A DNA stretch of 18,125 nucleotides from JBBKWX01 sp037969175 (GCA_037969175.1 JBBKWX010000179.1:1-18125); one strand, 5' to 3'. Shown: positions 1 to 8,037, counted from the first letter of the stretch. The notes: generated by a model not told the origin, from the letters alone. Made by a program: numbers and translations.

Positions 1-1499
1 TATTATTGGAATTGCCCTGGGGCGAGTTCACCAAGGATAATTTCGATCTGAAACGTGCTCAAAAAGTATTGGATAAGGATCATTATGGACTTGAAAAAGT
101 TAAGTCCAGAATAATGGAATACCTGGCTGTTTTAAAGCTAAAACAGAATATGCGGAGTCCGATCATGTGTTTATACGGACCTCCGGGAGTGGGTAAAACT
201 TCCTTAGGCAGATCGATAGCAAAGGCTTTGGGCAGGAAATACGTTCGCATGTCGTTAGGTGGATTAAGGGATGAAGCAGAAATAAGAGGACATCGCAAGA
301 CCTATATTGGTGCAATGCCGGGTCGTATCGTTCAGAATATCAAAAAAGCCAATTCCTCAAACCCATTATTCGTTCTGGATGAGATAGATAAGCTAGGAAG
401 AGACTATCATGGAGATCCTTCAAGCGCCATGCTCGAAGTACTTGATCCTGAGCAGAACAGTCATTTCTATGATAATTATCTGGAAATGGATTATGACCTG
501 AGTAATGTACTATTTGTAGCTACTGCCAATTCTTTGAGTTCCATTCAGCCTGCTTTGCTGGATAGAATGGAGATCATTGAGATCAACGGATACACGATAG
601 AAGAAAAAGTTCAGATCGGCATTCGTCATTTGATCCCCAAACAATTGGAGGCTCACGGAATCACCAAGAAGGATGTGAGTATACCAACCAATATCATTGA
701 GTTTATAGCGGTGAATTATACCCGTGAAAGTGGTGTCCGTACGCTCGAGAAACGTCTGGCAGCAGTGATCAGATGGATCGCTAAGTGTATTGCTATGGAG
801 GAAGAATATTCCAAAAAGCTAACGAAAAAGGATATTGAGAAGATTCTGGGAGCTCCTTTCTATATATCAGATGTCTACGAAAACAATACAGTACCGGGTG
901 TGGTGAATGGATTGGCATGGACGTCCGTTGGTGGCGACATGTTGTACATAGAAAGCAGCCTGAGCAGAGGCAAGGGAAAGCTTACCTTAACCGGTAACTT
1001 GGGTGATGTAATGAAAGAAAGTGCCATTATAGCTTTGGCCTATCTAAAAGCGCATGCAGAAGAATTGAATATTCCTTATTCTGCTTTTGAAGAATGGGAT
1101 GTCCATATTCATGTCCCTGAAGGAGCAACTCCTAAGGACGGACCTTCAGCCGGAATAACCATGCTTACTGCTTTGGCATCCTCTTTTACACAGAGATTAG
1201 TTAAAGCTAAACTTGCAATGACCGGGGAGATAACTCTGAGAGGCAAGGTATTACCTGTTGGTGGAATTAAAGAGAAGATCCTTGCCGCGAAACGTGCCGG
1301 AATCAAAGAAGTGATCCTTTCATCCAGAAATCGTAAGGACATTGAAGAGATCAGAAAAGACTATATCGCGGATCTTAAATTCCATTATGTAGATAGTATG
1401 ATGGATGTTATTGATCTGGCTATAACAAACAAGAAACCCAAGCAAGCACTTAAGATCAGTTCGACAAATTCTGTAAGCAAAGCAGCGAAAGCAAAATAA
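1..1499 (+). CDS. lon: ATP-dependent protease Lon, 3' part (5' end outside window)
   Basis: Lon is a cytosolic AAA+ serine protease that degrades misfolded and regulatory proteins. The frame is open to the left edge (in-frame codons from base 3), so the N-terminal substrate-binding domain is missing only because the window starts here. Numbering from the TTG at base 6, which is probably an internal Leu codon, the Walker A motif GPPGVGKT is at 58-65, Walker B LFVLDEIDKL at 121-130, a sensor-like ATANS around 172-176 and an arginine-finger-like LLDRME near 185. The protease domain follows with PKDGPSAG, giving catalytic Ser381, and GGIKEK with Lys424, 43 residues later as in E. coli Lon (Ser679/Lys722). 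About 45 residues after this end in a Lys/Ala-rich tail. All catalytic residues are present and no frameshift is seen. porQ starts 36 bases downstream. Confidence 0.97.
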   Translation, partial: LLELPWGEFTKDNFDLKRAQKVLDKDHYGLEKVKSRIMEYLAVLKLKQNMRSPIMCLYGPPGVGKTSLGRSIAKALGRKYVRMSLGGLRDEAEIRGHRKTYIGAMPGRIVQNIKKANSSNPLFVLDEIDKLGRDYHGDPSSAMLEVLDPEQNSHFYDNYLEMDYDLSNVLFVATANSLSSIQPALLDRMEIIEINGYTIEEKVQIGIRHLIPKQLEAHGITKKDVSIPTNIIEFIAVNYTRESGVRTLEKRLAAVIRWIAKCIAMEEEYSKKLTKKDIEKILGAPFYISDVYENNTVPGVVNGLAWTSVGGDMLYIESSLSRGKGKLTLTGNLGDVMKESAIIALAYLKAHAEELNIPYSAFEEWDVHIHVPEGATPKDGPSAGITMLTALASSFTQRLVKAKLAMTGEITLRGKVLPVGGIKEKILAAKRAGIKEVILSSRNRKDIEEIRKDYIADLKFHYVDSMMDVIDLAITNKKPKQALKISSTNSVSKAAKAK

Positions 1500-1535
1500 T
1501 AGATAACTTACAGCGTTTCCATTTACAATTCTTTT

Positions 1536-2612
1536 ATGGATATGAGGAAAACCCTATTATCCCTGCTAATGCTAACAGGGCCATTCTTATCATTTTCCCA
1601 GATCGGGGGTAATTCGACTTACGCTTTCCTGAATCTTGCAACTCCGGCCAGAATAGCAGCCATGGGTGGTACTTTCATATCTGTAAAAGATGCCGATCTG
1701 AATTTAGGTTTGCGCAATCCGTCCTTACTTGACCCTTCTGTATCAGGGCAATTGGCGCTGAATGGTGTAAACTATTTCTCTGATATTAAGCTTGGCAATG
1801 TATCCTATGCACAGCATTTTAACAAGCTGGGCACCTTTGCAGCCGGAATTAATTACATCAATTACGGCGATTTTATAGCTGCAGATGAGATAGGTGAGCA
1901 AACCGGAACTTTTAGTGCATCTGAATACGATTTTCTTACTTCCTGGGCTATCCCCATCGATTCCATGTTCAGTTTTGGAGCCAATTTGCATTTCATTTAC
2001 AGCCAGTTAGAGAATTATACTTCTTCAGGTATGGCAGTGGATCTGGCAAGTTCATATTATAATGCGAACCATGGTTTAACAGCTACGGTGCTTGTCAGAA
2101 ACCTGGGATCTCAAATAAATAAATACCGCGAAGGCGAAAAAGAGGATCTTCCATTTGAAGTCCAGGCCGGGATCTCTAAAAAATTGGGCAGAGCCCCATT
2201 GCGTTTTAGTTTGACAATGAGAAATCTGCAAAAATGGGATCTGACCTATATTGATCCAAATTCTGCACAAGAAGTTGATCCCCTGACACAGGAACCTATA
2301 GATAATTCTGCTAGTTTTGGAGATAAATTGCTGTTACACACGATATTTGGCATGGAGCTTTTGCCCGGTAAAAATTTCCATATCAGAGCTGCTTATAATT
2401 TCCAGCGTAGAAAAGAACTCGGTCTGGAATCAAGGATGTCGACAACAGGAGTTAGCTGGGGCTTTGGCTTTAGGGTATCTAAATTCATAATAGGTTATGG
2501 TCGGGCTACCTATCATTTGCAGGGTGCCAGCAATCATTTTTCATTAACAACTAACCTTACAGAACTCTTGGGCAAAGGCAAAAACGTATCTTTGCCATTA
2601 TCATCGGATTAA
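1536..2612 (+). CDS. porQ: Type IX secretion system protein PorQ
   Basis: Predicted outer-membrane-associated protein of the PorQ family, part of the T9SS attachment machinery that processes cargo at the cell surface of Bacteroidota. The N-terminus is a signal peptide (hydrophobic LLSLLMLTGPFLSFSQ) with likely cleavage near SQ. It is followed directly by the family hallmark IGGNSTYAFLNL and the ARIAAMGG segment found in PorV/PorQ-like beta-barrels. The rest alternates short amphipathic beta strands and polar turns, as expected for a barrel. At 358 residues it is slightly longer than typical members. ATG codons at 1536 and 1542 are both possible; neither has a recognisable Shine-Dalgarno sequence, which is normal in this phylum. 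It lies between lon and cmk. The family call rests on recalled sequence motifs. Confidence 0.85.
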   Translation: MDMRKTLLSLLMLTGPFLSFSQIGGNSTYAFLNLATPARIAAMGGTFISVKDADLNLGLRNPSLLDPSVSGQLALNGVNYFSDIKLGNVSYAQHFNKLGTFAAGINYINYGDFIAADEIGEQTGTFSASEYDFLTSWAIPIDSMFSFGANLHFIYSQLENYTSSGMAVDLASSYYNANHGLTATVLVRNLGSQINKYREGEKEDLPFEVQAGISKKLGRAPLRFSLTMRNLQKWDLTYIDPNSAQEVDPLTQEPIDNSASFGDKLLLHTIFGMELLPGKNFHIRAAYNFQRRKELGLESRMSTTGVSWGFGFRVSKFIIGYGRATYHLQGASNHFSLTTNLTELLGKGKNVSLPLSSD

Positions 2613-2634
2613 ATTGATCCGTGAAAAAGATTTA

Positions 2635-3357
2635 ATGGAGCCAATAATAATTGCAGTTGACGGACATTCTTCTTGTGGGAAGAGTACCATGGCCAGAGAG
2701 TTGGCTGATAAATTAGGCTATGTGTATATAGATTCCGGTGCGATGTATCGTGCTGCGACTTTATTTTTTCTGGAAAAAGGCCTATTGGGAAGCGATACAA
2801 CAAGTTTACCCAAGCCCCATACCTTAACACAACATCTTGATGAAATGCAGATCCGCTTTCGAAAAATGGAATCGGGACATGCAGATACATTTCTCAACGG
2901 GGAGAATATTGAAAAAGAGATCCGTGGCATGGAAGTAAGCCGTTGGGTAAGTTTTGTGAGTTCAGTTAAAGCTGTAAGAGATAAGTTGGTTTTGCTCCAA
3001 CAGAAGATGGGCGAGGAGCGGGGACTGGTAATGGATGGAAGAGATATTGGAACCCATGTTTTTCCGGATGCTGAATTGAAGATCTTTATGACAGCCCGAC
3101 CTGAAGTGAGGGCGCAAAGACGGTTTGAGGAATTGTTGGCTAAAGGGATCTCAGTCAGTTTAGAAGAAGTTCTTGAAAATCTGATCTCGCGTGATCGGGA
3201 AGATTCTAACCGTAAGGAAAGTCCATTACGTAAAGCCGATACAGCTTTAACACTAGATAACTCTGACATCAGCAGAGAAGAACAATTGGCTTTGGCACTC
3301 AGCTGGGCTAAAAAAGTGATCGCTCAAAAAGAAGCTAGATTAAGTCCTAATGCTTAA
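2635..3357 (+). CDS. cmk: Cytidylate kinase
   Basis: Phosphorylates CMP and dCMP to the diphosphates in pyrimidine nucleotide metabolism. The nucleotide-binding loop GHSSCGKST is at residues 10-18. The CMP-binding DSGAMYRA follows at 33-40, and GRDIGTHVFPDAELKIF at 135-151 is the family signature, followed by RPEVRAQRR and a lid with RDREDSNR. I chose the ATG at 2635, giving 240 residues. A TTG at 2614 would add seven residues that do not fit the family, in which the P-loop lies about ten residues from the start. The gap after the porQ stop is 22 bases and the gap to ispH is 9, so the genes are probably cotranscribed. All catalytic motifs look intact. Confidence 0.95.
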   Translation: MEPIIIAVDGHSSCGKSTMARELADKLGYVYIDSGAMYRAATLFFLEKGLLGSDTTSLPKPHTLTQHLDEMQIRFRKMESGHADTFLNGENIEKEIRGMEVSRWVSFVSSVKAVRDKLVLLQQKMGEERGLVMDGRDIGTHVFPDAELKIFMTARPEVRAQRRFEELLAKGISVSLEEVLENLISRDREDSNRKESPLRKADTALTLDNSDISREEQLALALSWAKKVIAQKEARLSPNA

Positions 3358-3362
3358 CTTTG
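3355..3362 (+). promoter_or_regulatory. Possible -7 box (TAACTTTG) over the cmk stop
   Basis: TAACTTTG matches the Bacteroidota -7 consensus TAnnTTTG. It overlaps the cmk stop codon and ends four bases before the ispH ATG. No TTG lies at the expected distance upstream. A transcript from here would be essentially leaderless, so a chance match is a real possibility. Confidence 0.25.
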
Positions 3363-3366
3363 TACC

Positions 3367-4254
3367 ATGCAGGTAAATATTGATACAGGTTCAGGTTTTT
3401 GTTTTGGTGTAGTTTACGCCATCCAAATGGCTGAGGAAGAGCTGGATAGATCCGGTACTTTATATTGCCTGGGGGATATCGTTCATAACAACATGGAAGT
3501 GGAACGACTAAAGGCTAAAGGCCTTAAGATCATCGACCATGAAACATTGAATAAGCTGCATGATTGTAAGGTCCTGATCCGCGCTCATGGTGAACCTCCA
3601 TCAACCTATAAAACTGCAATTCAGAATAATATAGAACTTGTTGATGCTTCCTGCCCTGTTGTACTAAAGCTTCAGAACCGAGTTAAGAATTCTCATTTGG
3701 ATACCATTGAAGATGAAGGCCAGATCGTGATCTATGGTGAAGAAGGACATGCAGAGGTAAATGGATTGGTTGGTCAGACCAAAGGAACTGCGATCATCGT
3801 AAAACTAAAAGAAGATCTTGATAAAGTAGATTTTACCCGCCCCATTCATTTATTTTCACAGACTACTAAGAGTACTGCAGGCTTTGCTGCTATGAAGGCC
3901 ATGATTGAAGACCGGATAGTACAGGGAGGAAACCCTGAGAATCTGGAATTTTTTACTTCAAATGATACCTTATGCAGACAGGTTTCGAACCGTGAGCCTC
4001 GTTTACGCATTTTTGCTCAGGAACATGATGTGATCGTTTTTGTCAGTGGCAAGAAGAGCTCCAATGGCAAAGCGCTACACAGCGTTTGTTTGAGTGAAAA
4101 TCCAAGATCCTATTTCATTTCCGATTCAGGAGAGCTGGATATGAACTGGTTTCAGCCAAACGACAAAGTTGGGATCTGTGGTGCAACAAGTACACCTATG
4201 TGGCTTATGGAAGCGGTTGCAGAAGAGTTGAATAAGCAAGATATAACTACCTGA
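3367..4254 (+). CDS. ispH: 4-hydroxy-3-methylbut-2-enyl diphosphate reductase
   Basis: Last enzyme of the MEP isoprenoid pathway. It reduces HMBPP to IPP and DMAPP using a [4Fe-4S] cluster. The three cluster cysteines are Cys12 (GFCFGV), Cys96 (DASCPVV) and Cys203 (DTLCRQVSNRE). Substrate-binding residues are also recognisable: His40 (IVHN), His72 (RAHGEPP), His128/Glu130 (GHAEVNG), Thr166/167 (SQTTKST), Ser231-Ser232-Asn233 (KKSSNGKAL) and Ser275 (GATSTP). The length of 295 residues is typical of separate IspH proteins. The ATG at 3367 is clear because the family begins only about ten residues before Cys12. It lies 9 bases after cmk and upstream of rpsA, from which it is separated by a 145-base leader with its own promoter box. 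Confidence 0.97.
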   Translation: MQVNIDTGSGFCFGVVYAIQMAEEELDRSGTLYCLGDIVHNNMEVERLKAKGLKIIDHETLNKLHDCKVLIRAHGEPPSTYKTAIQNNIELVDASCPVVLKLQNRVKNSHLDTIEDEGQIVIYGEEGHAEVNGLVGQTKGTAIIVKLKEDLDKVDFTRPIHLFSQTTKSTAGFAAMKAMIEDRIVQGGNPENLEFFTSNDTLCRQVSNREPRLRIFAQEHDVIVFVSGKKSSNGKALHSVCLSENPRSYFISDSGELDMNWFQPNDKVGICGATSTPMWLMEAVAEELNKQDITT

Positions 4255-4331
4255 TAACGATATTTTTAAGCTGTTTTTCTTTCACTTTCCGGTTTTATAT
4301 CATTCTACTTCTTTATACCAAAGATATTTCC

Positions 4332-4339
4332 TACATTTG
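4332..4339 (+). promoter_or_regulatory. -7 promoter box (TACATTTG) for rpsA
   Basis: TACATTTG matches TAnnTTTG exactly. It lies 60 bases upstream of the rpsA ATG, in the only long gap of this gene run, predicting a start near 4345 and a leader of about 55 bases. No TTG is present at the usual upstream spacing, so only half of the promoter consensus is seen. An independent promoter would suit a ribosomal protein gene. Confidence 0.55.
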
Positions 4340-4342
4340 CAC

Positions 4343-4365
4343 TCCTTTTTAAGAGAAAAAAAGGA
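4343..4365 (+). other. Weak stem-loop in the rpsA leader
   Basis: TCCTTTTT (4343-4350) can pair with AAAAAGGA (4358-4365) around a seven-base loop. It starts at the predicted transcription start and lies 34 bases before the rpsA ATG. The stem has only two G-C pairs, so its stability is low. S1 represses its own translation through leader structure in E. coli; a similar role here is speculation. Confidence 0.3.
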
Positions 4366-4399
4366 AAATTAAATATTGTCTAACATTTTAAAGATTACA

Positions 4400-6373
4400 A
4401 TGGTAAACCAAGCTGACGCTGAAAACCAAAACCTTGAGACAGAAGCTTCTGTTGAAGAAACTAACACTCAAGAAACTACTCCCCTTGCTGCATCTGTGGA
4501 AACACCCGGCAGTGAAGAATTTGACTGGTCTAATGCCGGTAAAACGTGGGATGACTACAAACCTTCTGAAAGAGCTAAATTTGAAAAGCTGTATGAAGAA
4601 ACCCTGAACCAGGTTGTAGAACACGAGATCGTAAATGGTCTTGTTATCGGTTTAACAAACAAAGAAGCTGTTATTAATATTGGATTCAAATCTGATGGAC
4701 TAGTTCCACTTAGCGAATTCCGTCATAATCCTAACCTTAAGGTTGGTGATGAAGTGGAAGTATATGTTGAGAATCAGGAAGACAAGAATGGTCAGTTGAT
4801 TCTTAGCCACAAGAAAGCACGTGCTCTTAAATCATGGGATCGCGTTAATGCTGCTCTTGAGAATGATGAAACAATTACAGGATACGTTAAATGCCGTACT
4901 AAAGGCGGACTTATCGTTGATGTGTTTGGTATCGAAGCTTTCCTTCCGGGATCGCAGATCGATGTTAAGCCTATCCGTGATTACGATGTATTCGTAGGTA
5001 AGAACATGGAATTTAAAGTTGTGAAGATCAACAATGAATTCAAAAACGTTGTTGTATCTCATAAGATACTTATTGAAGAAGAACTTGAAAGCCAGAAAGC
5101 TGAGATCATTTCTAAGCTTGAAAAAGGTCAGGTACTTGAAGGAACTGTTAAGAACATTACTTCTTACGGTGTATTCATGGACCTTGGTGGTGTTGATGGA
5201 CTTCTACACATTACTGATATCTCTTGGGGACGTATCAATCATCCGGAAGAAGTATTGCAGCTTGATCAGAAGATCAACGTTGTAATTCTTGATTTTGATG
5301 ATGATAAGAAGCGTATCGCCCTTGGTTTGAAACAACTTACTTCTCATCCTTGGGATAACCTGAGTGCTGATCTGAAAGTTGGTGATAAATTGACCGGAAA
5401 AGTTGTTGTTATAGCAGATTACGGTGCATTTGTTGAAATTCAGCCGGGTATCGAAGGTCTTATTCACGTATCTGAAATGTCTTGGTCTCAGCACCTTCGC
5501 AGCCCACAGGATTTCCTGAAGGTTGGTCAAGAAGTTGACGCAGTTATCCTGACACTTGATCGTGAAGAGCGTAAGATGTCATTGGGTATTAAGCAATTGA
5601 TGCCTGATCCATGGACTGATATCAATTCAAAATATCCATTGAATAGCAAGCATACTGCTAAAGTTAAGAACTTCACAAACTTCGGAGTGTTCGTAGAACT
5701 TGAAGAAGGTATTGATGGACTTATCCATATTTCTGATCTGAGCTGGTCTAAGAAGATCAAGCATCCTTCAGAATTCACTAAAGTGGGTGATGATATCGAT
5801 GTAGTTGTACTTGAGCTGGATGCTGAGAACCGTCGTTTGAGCCTTGGTCACAAACAGCTTGAAGATAATCCTTGGGATGTATTCGAATCTATATTTGATG
5901 TAGGATCGATCCACGAAGGACAGGTTTTGAAAGCTATCGATAAAGGTGCTGTTATATCACTTCCTTATGGTCTTGAAGGTTTTGCTCCTGCAAAACATCT
6001 TGTAAAGGCTGACGGATCCAATGCAAAGGTTGACGATAAACTTGAGTTCAAAGTAATTGAATTCAATAAAGAAAATCGTAAGATCGTTGTTTCTCATTCA
6101 CGCATTCATGAAGAGGTTTCTGAAGCCGAATTGAAAGAAGAACGTAACGAGAAGAAGAAGAATGTAGAAGCAGGTAACAAAGCAGTTAAGAAGATGAAAG
6201 ATGGTCTTGAAAAGACCACCCTGGGCGACCTGAATGTTCTTTCTGCATTGAAAGCTGATCTTGAAACTTCTGAAGCGAAGGATAAGAAAAAAGCGAAAGA
6301 CGATGCTTCCACTGATGCTCCAAAAGAGCCAAAGGCGAAAAAGAAAAAGTCTGATGACGCTGAAACTGAATAA
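4400..6373 (+). CDS. rpsA: 30S ribosomal protein S1
   Basis: RNA-binding ribosomal protein that captures mRNA for translation initiation. Six S1 (OB-fold) repeats can be traced at about residues 72-139, 156-223, 244-311, 329-397, 416-485 and 503-567. The middle repeats carry the classic pattern of G.V..I..YG.FV, GLIH.S..SW and D...RR.SLG.KQL. An acidic leader of about 70 residues comes first (rich in Glu, Thr and Ala), and a Lys/Glu-rich tail of about 85 residues follows the last repeat. The ATG at 4400 gives 657 residues; a TTG at 4376 would add eight unneeded residues. Codon use is skewed towards GGT, CTT, CGT and GTT compared with neighbouring genes, as expected for high expression. The gene has its own promoter box and a strong terminator three bases after the stop. 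Confidence 0.97.
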   Translation: MVNQADAENQNLETEASVEETNTQETTPLAASVETPGSEEFDWSNAGKTWDDYKPSERAKFEKLYEETLNQVVEHEIVNGLVIGLTNKEAVINIGFKSDGLVPLSEFRHNPNLKVGDEVEVYVENQEDKNGQLILSHKKARALKSWDRVNAALENDETITGYVKCRTKGGLIVDVFGIEAFLPGSQIDVKPIRDYDVFVGKNMEFKVVKINNEFKNVVVSHKILIEEELESQKAEIISKLEKGQVLEGTVKNITSYGVFMDLGGVDGLLHITDISWGRINHPEEVLQLDQKINVVILDFDDDKKRIALGLKQLTSHPWDNLSADLKVGDKLTGKVVVIADYGAFVEIQPGIEGLIHVSEMSWSQHLRSPQDFLKVGQEVDAVILTLDREERKMSLGIKQLMPDPWTDINSKYPLNSKHTAKVKNFTNFGVFVELEEGIDGLIHISDLSWSKKIKHPSEFTKVGDDIDVVVLELDAENRRLSLGHKQLEDNPWDVFESIFDVGSIHEGQVLKAIDKGAVISLPYGLEGFAPAKHLVKADGSNAKVDDKLEFKVIEFNKENRKIVVSHSRIHEEVSEAELKEERNEKKKNVEAGNKAVKKMKDGLEKTTLGDLNVLSALKADLETSEAKDKKKAKDDASTDAPKEPKAKKKKSDDAETE

Positions 6374-6375
6374 TT

Positions 6376-6410
6376 AAAAAAAAGTCTTCCTTCGGGAAGA
6401 CTTTTTTTTT
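6376..6410 (+). terminator. Intrinsic terminator of rpsA with UUCG loop
   Basis: GTCTTCC (6384-6390) pairs perfectly with GGAAGAC (6395-6401) around TTCG, making the very stable C(UUCG)G tetraloop. Eight flanking A and nine T residues extend the stem and supply the U-run. Because A-runs and T-runs flank both sides it could also stop transcription from the other strand. It ends 50 bases before pyrR. Confidence 0.95.
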
Positions 6411-6439
6411 GAGCATTAGAGATCAAAATCTAATAATTC

Positions 6440-6447
6440 TATCTTTG
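6440..6447 (+). promoter_or_regulatory. -7 promoter box (TATCTTTG) for pyrR-pyrB
   Basis: Exact TAnnTTTG match 13 bases upstream of the pyrR ATG and 29 bases after the rpsA terminator. Transcription from here would leave a leader of fewer than 10 bases. A TTG at the standard upstream spacing is not seen. Confidence 0.55.
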
Positions 6448-6460
6448 CCTGACAAGACCT

Positions 6461-7015
6461 ATGGAAAAGCGGATAATACTTGATAACCGACAATTTGATA
6501 TTACGATCAAAAGACTGTGTTATCAGCTCATCGAGAACCATGATGATTTTAAAGATACCGTTCTGGTTGGTTTACAACCCAGAGGTATTTATCTGGCTAA
6601 ACGCGTCTCCGAGACGCTCTCATCGATGATCCCCGGGCTTAAAGTCCCAGTGGGTAATTTGGATATCACATTTTTTAGAGACGATTTCAGAAGACGCGAA
6701 GAGATGTTGGTTCCCAGCGCTACTCAAATGGATTTCCTGGTGGAGGATAAGAAGGTTGTGCTAGTGGATGATGTGCTGTTTACCGGCAGAACCATCCGCT
6801 CAGGAATGGATGCGATCCTGGCATTTGGCAGACCCCGCAAAATGGAGCTGCTCTGCCTCATAGACAGGAAATATAGCAGGCACTTGCCGATTGAACCGGA
6901 TTATGTTGGAAAAGCTGTTGATACCATTAATGCCGAAAAGGTAAAGGTTGATTGGAAAGAAACAGGAGGATCAGATATAGTCATACTATTTACACCCGAA
7001 GTAACCGAAGGATAA
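6461..7015 (+). CDS. pyrR: PyrR, pyrimidine regulator / uracil phosphoribosyltransferase
   Basis: PyrR is a type I phosphoribosyltransferase-fold protein. In Bacillus it binds pyr mRNA to cause attenuation and also converts uracil plus PRPP to UMP. The PRPP-binding signature VVLVDDVLFTGRT is at residues 99-111. Other family segments are LVGLQPRGIYLAKR (35-48), GNLDITFFRDD (65-75) and LIDRKYSRHLPIEPDYVGK (133-151). The length of 184 residues is normal. The ATG at 6461 precedes the conserved start of the fold. pyrB begins 14 bases after the stop, supporting a pyrimidine role. No PyrR-type attenuator is visible: the leader after the promoter box is too short, and the hairpin upstream belongs to rpsA. 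Enzyme activity, or regulation at another site, is therefore more likely than classical attenuation of this operon. Confidence 0.93.
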   Translation: MEKRIILDNRQFDITIKRLCYQLIENHDDFKDTVLVGLQPRGIYLAKRVSETLSSMIPGLKVPVGNLDITFFRDDFRRREEMLVPSATQMDFLVEDKKVVLVDDVLFTGRTIRSGMDAILAFGRPRKMELLCLIDRKYSRHLPIEPDYVGKAVDTINAEKVKVDWKETGGSDIVILFTPEVTEG

Positions 7016-7029
7016 TTTAAATATAAGCA

Positions 7030-7962
7030 ATGAATCAAGACCTGAGTGTGAATCATCTTTTAGGAATTAAGGAGCTTACTCCCGAAGATATCAACCTCAT
7101 TTTTGCTACTGCTGATACATTCAAGGATGTAATCAATCGACCGATCAAAAAAGTGCCCTCGCTCAGAGATCTCACTATTGCCAATTTATTTTTTGAGAAT
7201 TCAACCCGGACTAGACTATCTTTTGAGCTAGCTGAAAAACGCTTAAGTGCAGATATAGTCAATTTTTCCGCTTCATCTTCTTCTGTAAGTAAAGGAGAGA
7301 CACTCGTTGATACTGTGAATAATATACTTGCCATGAAAGTGGATATGGTTGTAATGAGACATCCCAATCCGGGAGCTGCAGTATTTTTAGCAAAGCATGT
7401 AAAAGCAAGAATAGTAAATGCAGGTGACGGTACCCATGAGCATCCTACTCAAGCCCTGCTTGATGCATATTCAATCAGACAAAAGCTGGGCGATGTAGCC
7501 GGAAAAAAAGTGGTCATCGTTGGTGATATACTTCATTCCCGTGTTGCTTTATCCAACATATTATGTCTAAAAAAGCTTGGAGCAGAGGTTATGGTATGTG
7601 GCCCAACAACGTTGATACCTAGATATATAAGCAGTCTTGGGGTTTTGGTTGAAAACAATTTCAGAAAAGCACTTGAATGGTGTGATGTGGCCAATATGCT
7701 CAGGATTCAATTGGAAAGACAGGACATAAAATATTTTCCCAGCATTCGCGAATATGTAATGTTATACGGATTAAATAAAAAGATCCTGGATTCCTTGTCC
7801 AAACCCATTTCCATCATGCACCCGGGCCCAATAAACAGAGGGGTTGAAATAACCTCAGATGTAGCTGATTCCGGCCAATCGCTGATCCTTGAACAAGTCG
7901 AGAATGGGGTTGCAATTCGTATGGCAGTGCTTTACCTGCTTGCAGGAAAGATCAGCAAGTAA
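7030..7962 (+). CDS. pyrB: Aspartate carbamoyltransferase, catalytic chain
   Basis: Catalyses carbamoyl phosphate plus L-aspartate to N-carbamoyl-aspartate, the first committed step of pyrimidine synthesis. The carbamoyl-phosphate loop FFENSTRTR is at residues 54-62, the loop donated by the neighbouring subunit (SSVSKGETL) at 84-92, HPTQALLDAYSI at 138-149 and HPGPINRGVEI at 264-274. The length of 310 residues matches stand-alone catalytic chains. There is no pyrI regulatory-subunit gene next to it, as in the Bacillus-type arrangement where PyrB works as a simple trimer. It is 14 bases after pyrR and surely cotranscribed. The next gene has its own promoter. Confidence 0.97.
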   Translation: MNQDLSVNHLLGIKELTPEDINLIFATADTFKDVINRPIKKVPSLRDLTIANLFFENSTRTRLSFELAEKRLSADIVNFSASSSSVSKGETLVDTVNNILAMKVDMVVMRHPNPGAAVFLAKHVKARIVNAGDGTHEHPTQALLDAYSIRQKLGDVAGKKVVIVGDILHSRVALSNILCLKKLGAEVMVCGPTTLIPRYISSLGVLVENNFRKALEWCDVANMLRIQLERQDIKYFPSIREYVMLYGLNKKILDSLSKPISIMHPGPINRGVEITSDVADSGQSLILEQVENGVAIRMAVLYLLAGKISK

Positions 7963-7993
7963 TCAACTTTATTAATACGCTTTTGTTCATAAG

Positions 7994-8011
7994 TTCAAGA
8001 TAGTTCTTGAA
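7994..8011. repeat. Inverted repeat overlapping the -33 element
   Basis: TTCAAGA (7994-8000) and TCTTGAA (8005-8011) form a perfect 7-base inverted repeat with a 4-base spacer. The right arm contains the TTG assigned as the -33 element of the next promoter. It could be an operator, or a weak hairpin after pyrB; there is no following T-run, so an intrinsic terminator is unlikely. Confidence 0.4.
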
Positions 8012-8037
8012 TGTTGATGGTTCTTTTCCTAAATTTG
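8007..8037 (+). promoter_or_regulatory. Promoter of the STAS-rnz operon
   Basis: This is the best promoter in the window. TTG (8007-8009), a 20-base spacer and TAAATTTG (8030-8037) together match the Bacteroidota consensus TTG-N19/20-TAnnTTTG. Predicted start near 8043, leaving about 13 bases of leader before the ATG at 8057. Confidence 0.75.

Noticed and set aside
1..1499. Truncated lon pseudogene
   Set aside because: The frame is open to the first base and all ATPase and protease residues are present; the missing N-terminus is due to the window edge.
2718..3269. 183-residue reading frame on the minus strand
   Set aside because: It lies wholly opposite cmk, its Ser/Arg/Leu-rich product matches no family, and cmk is intact.
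6376..6410. PyrR attenuator before pyrR
   Set aside because: The hairpin directly follows the rpsA stop, is a simple terminator with no alternative pairing, and precedes the pyrR promoter box.
6106..6426. Phe/Ser-rich minus-strand reading frame opposite the rpsA tail
   Set aside because: It is the antisense of the Lys/Glu-rich S1 tail, and it would begin beyond and read through the rpsA terminator.
7994..8011. Terminator of pyrB
   Set aside because: The stem is short with few G-C pairs, and it is followed by ATGTTGATGG rather than a T-run.
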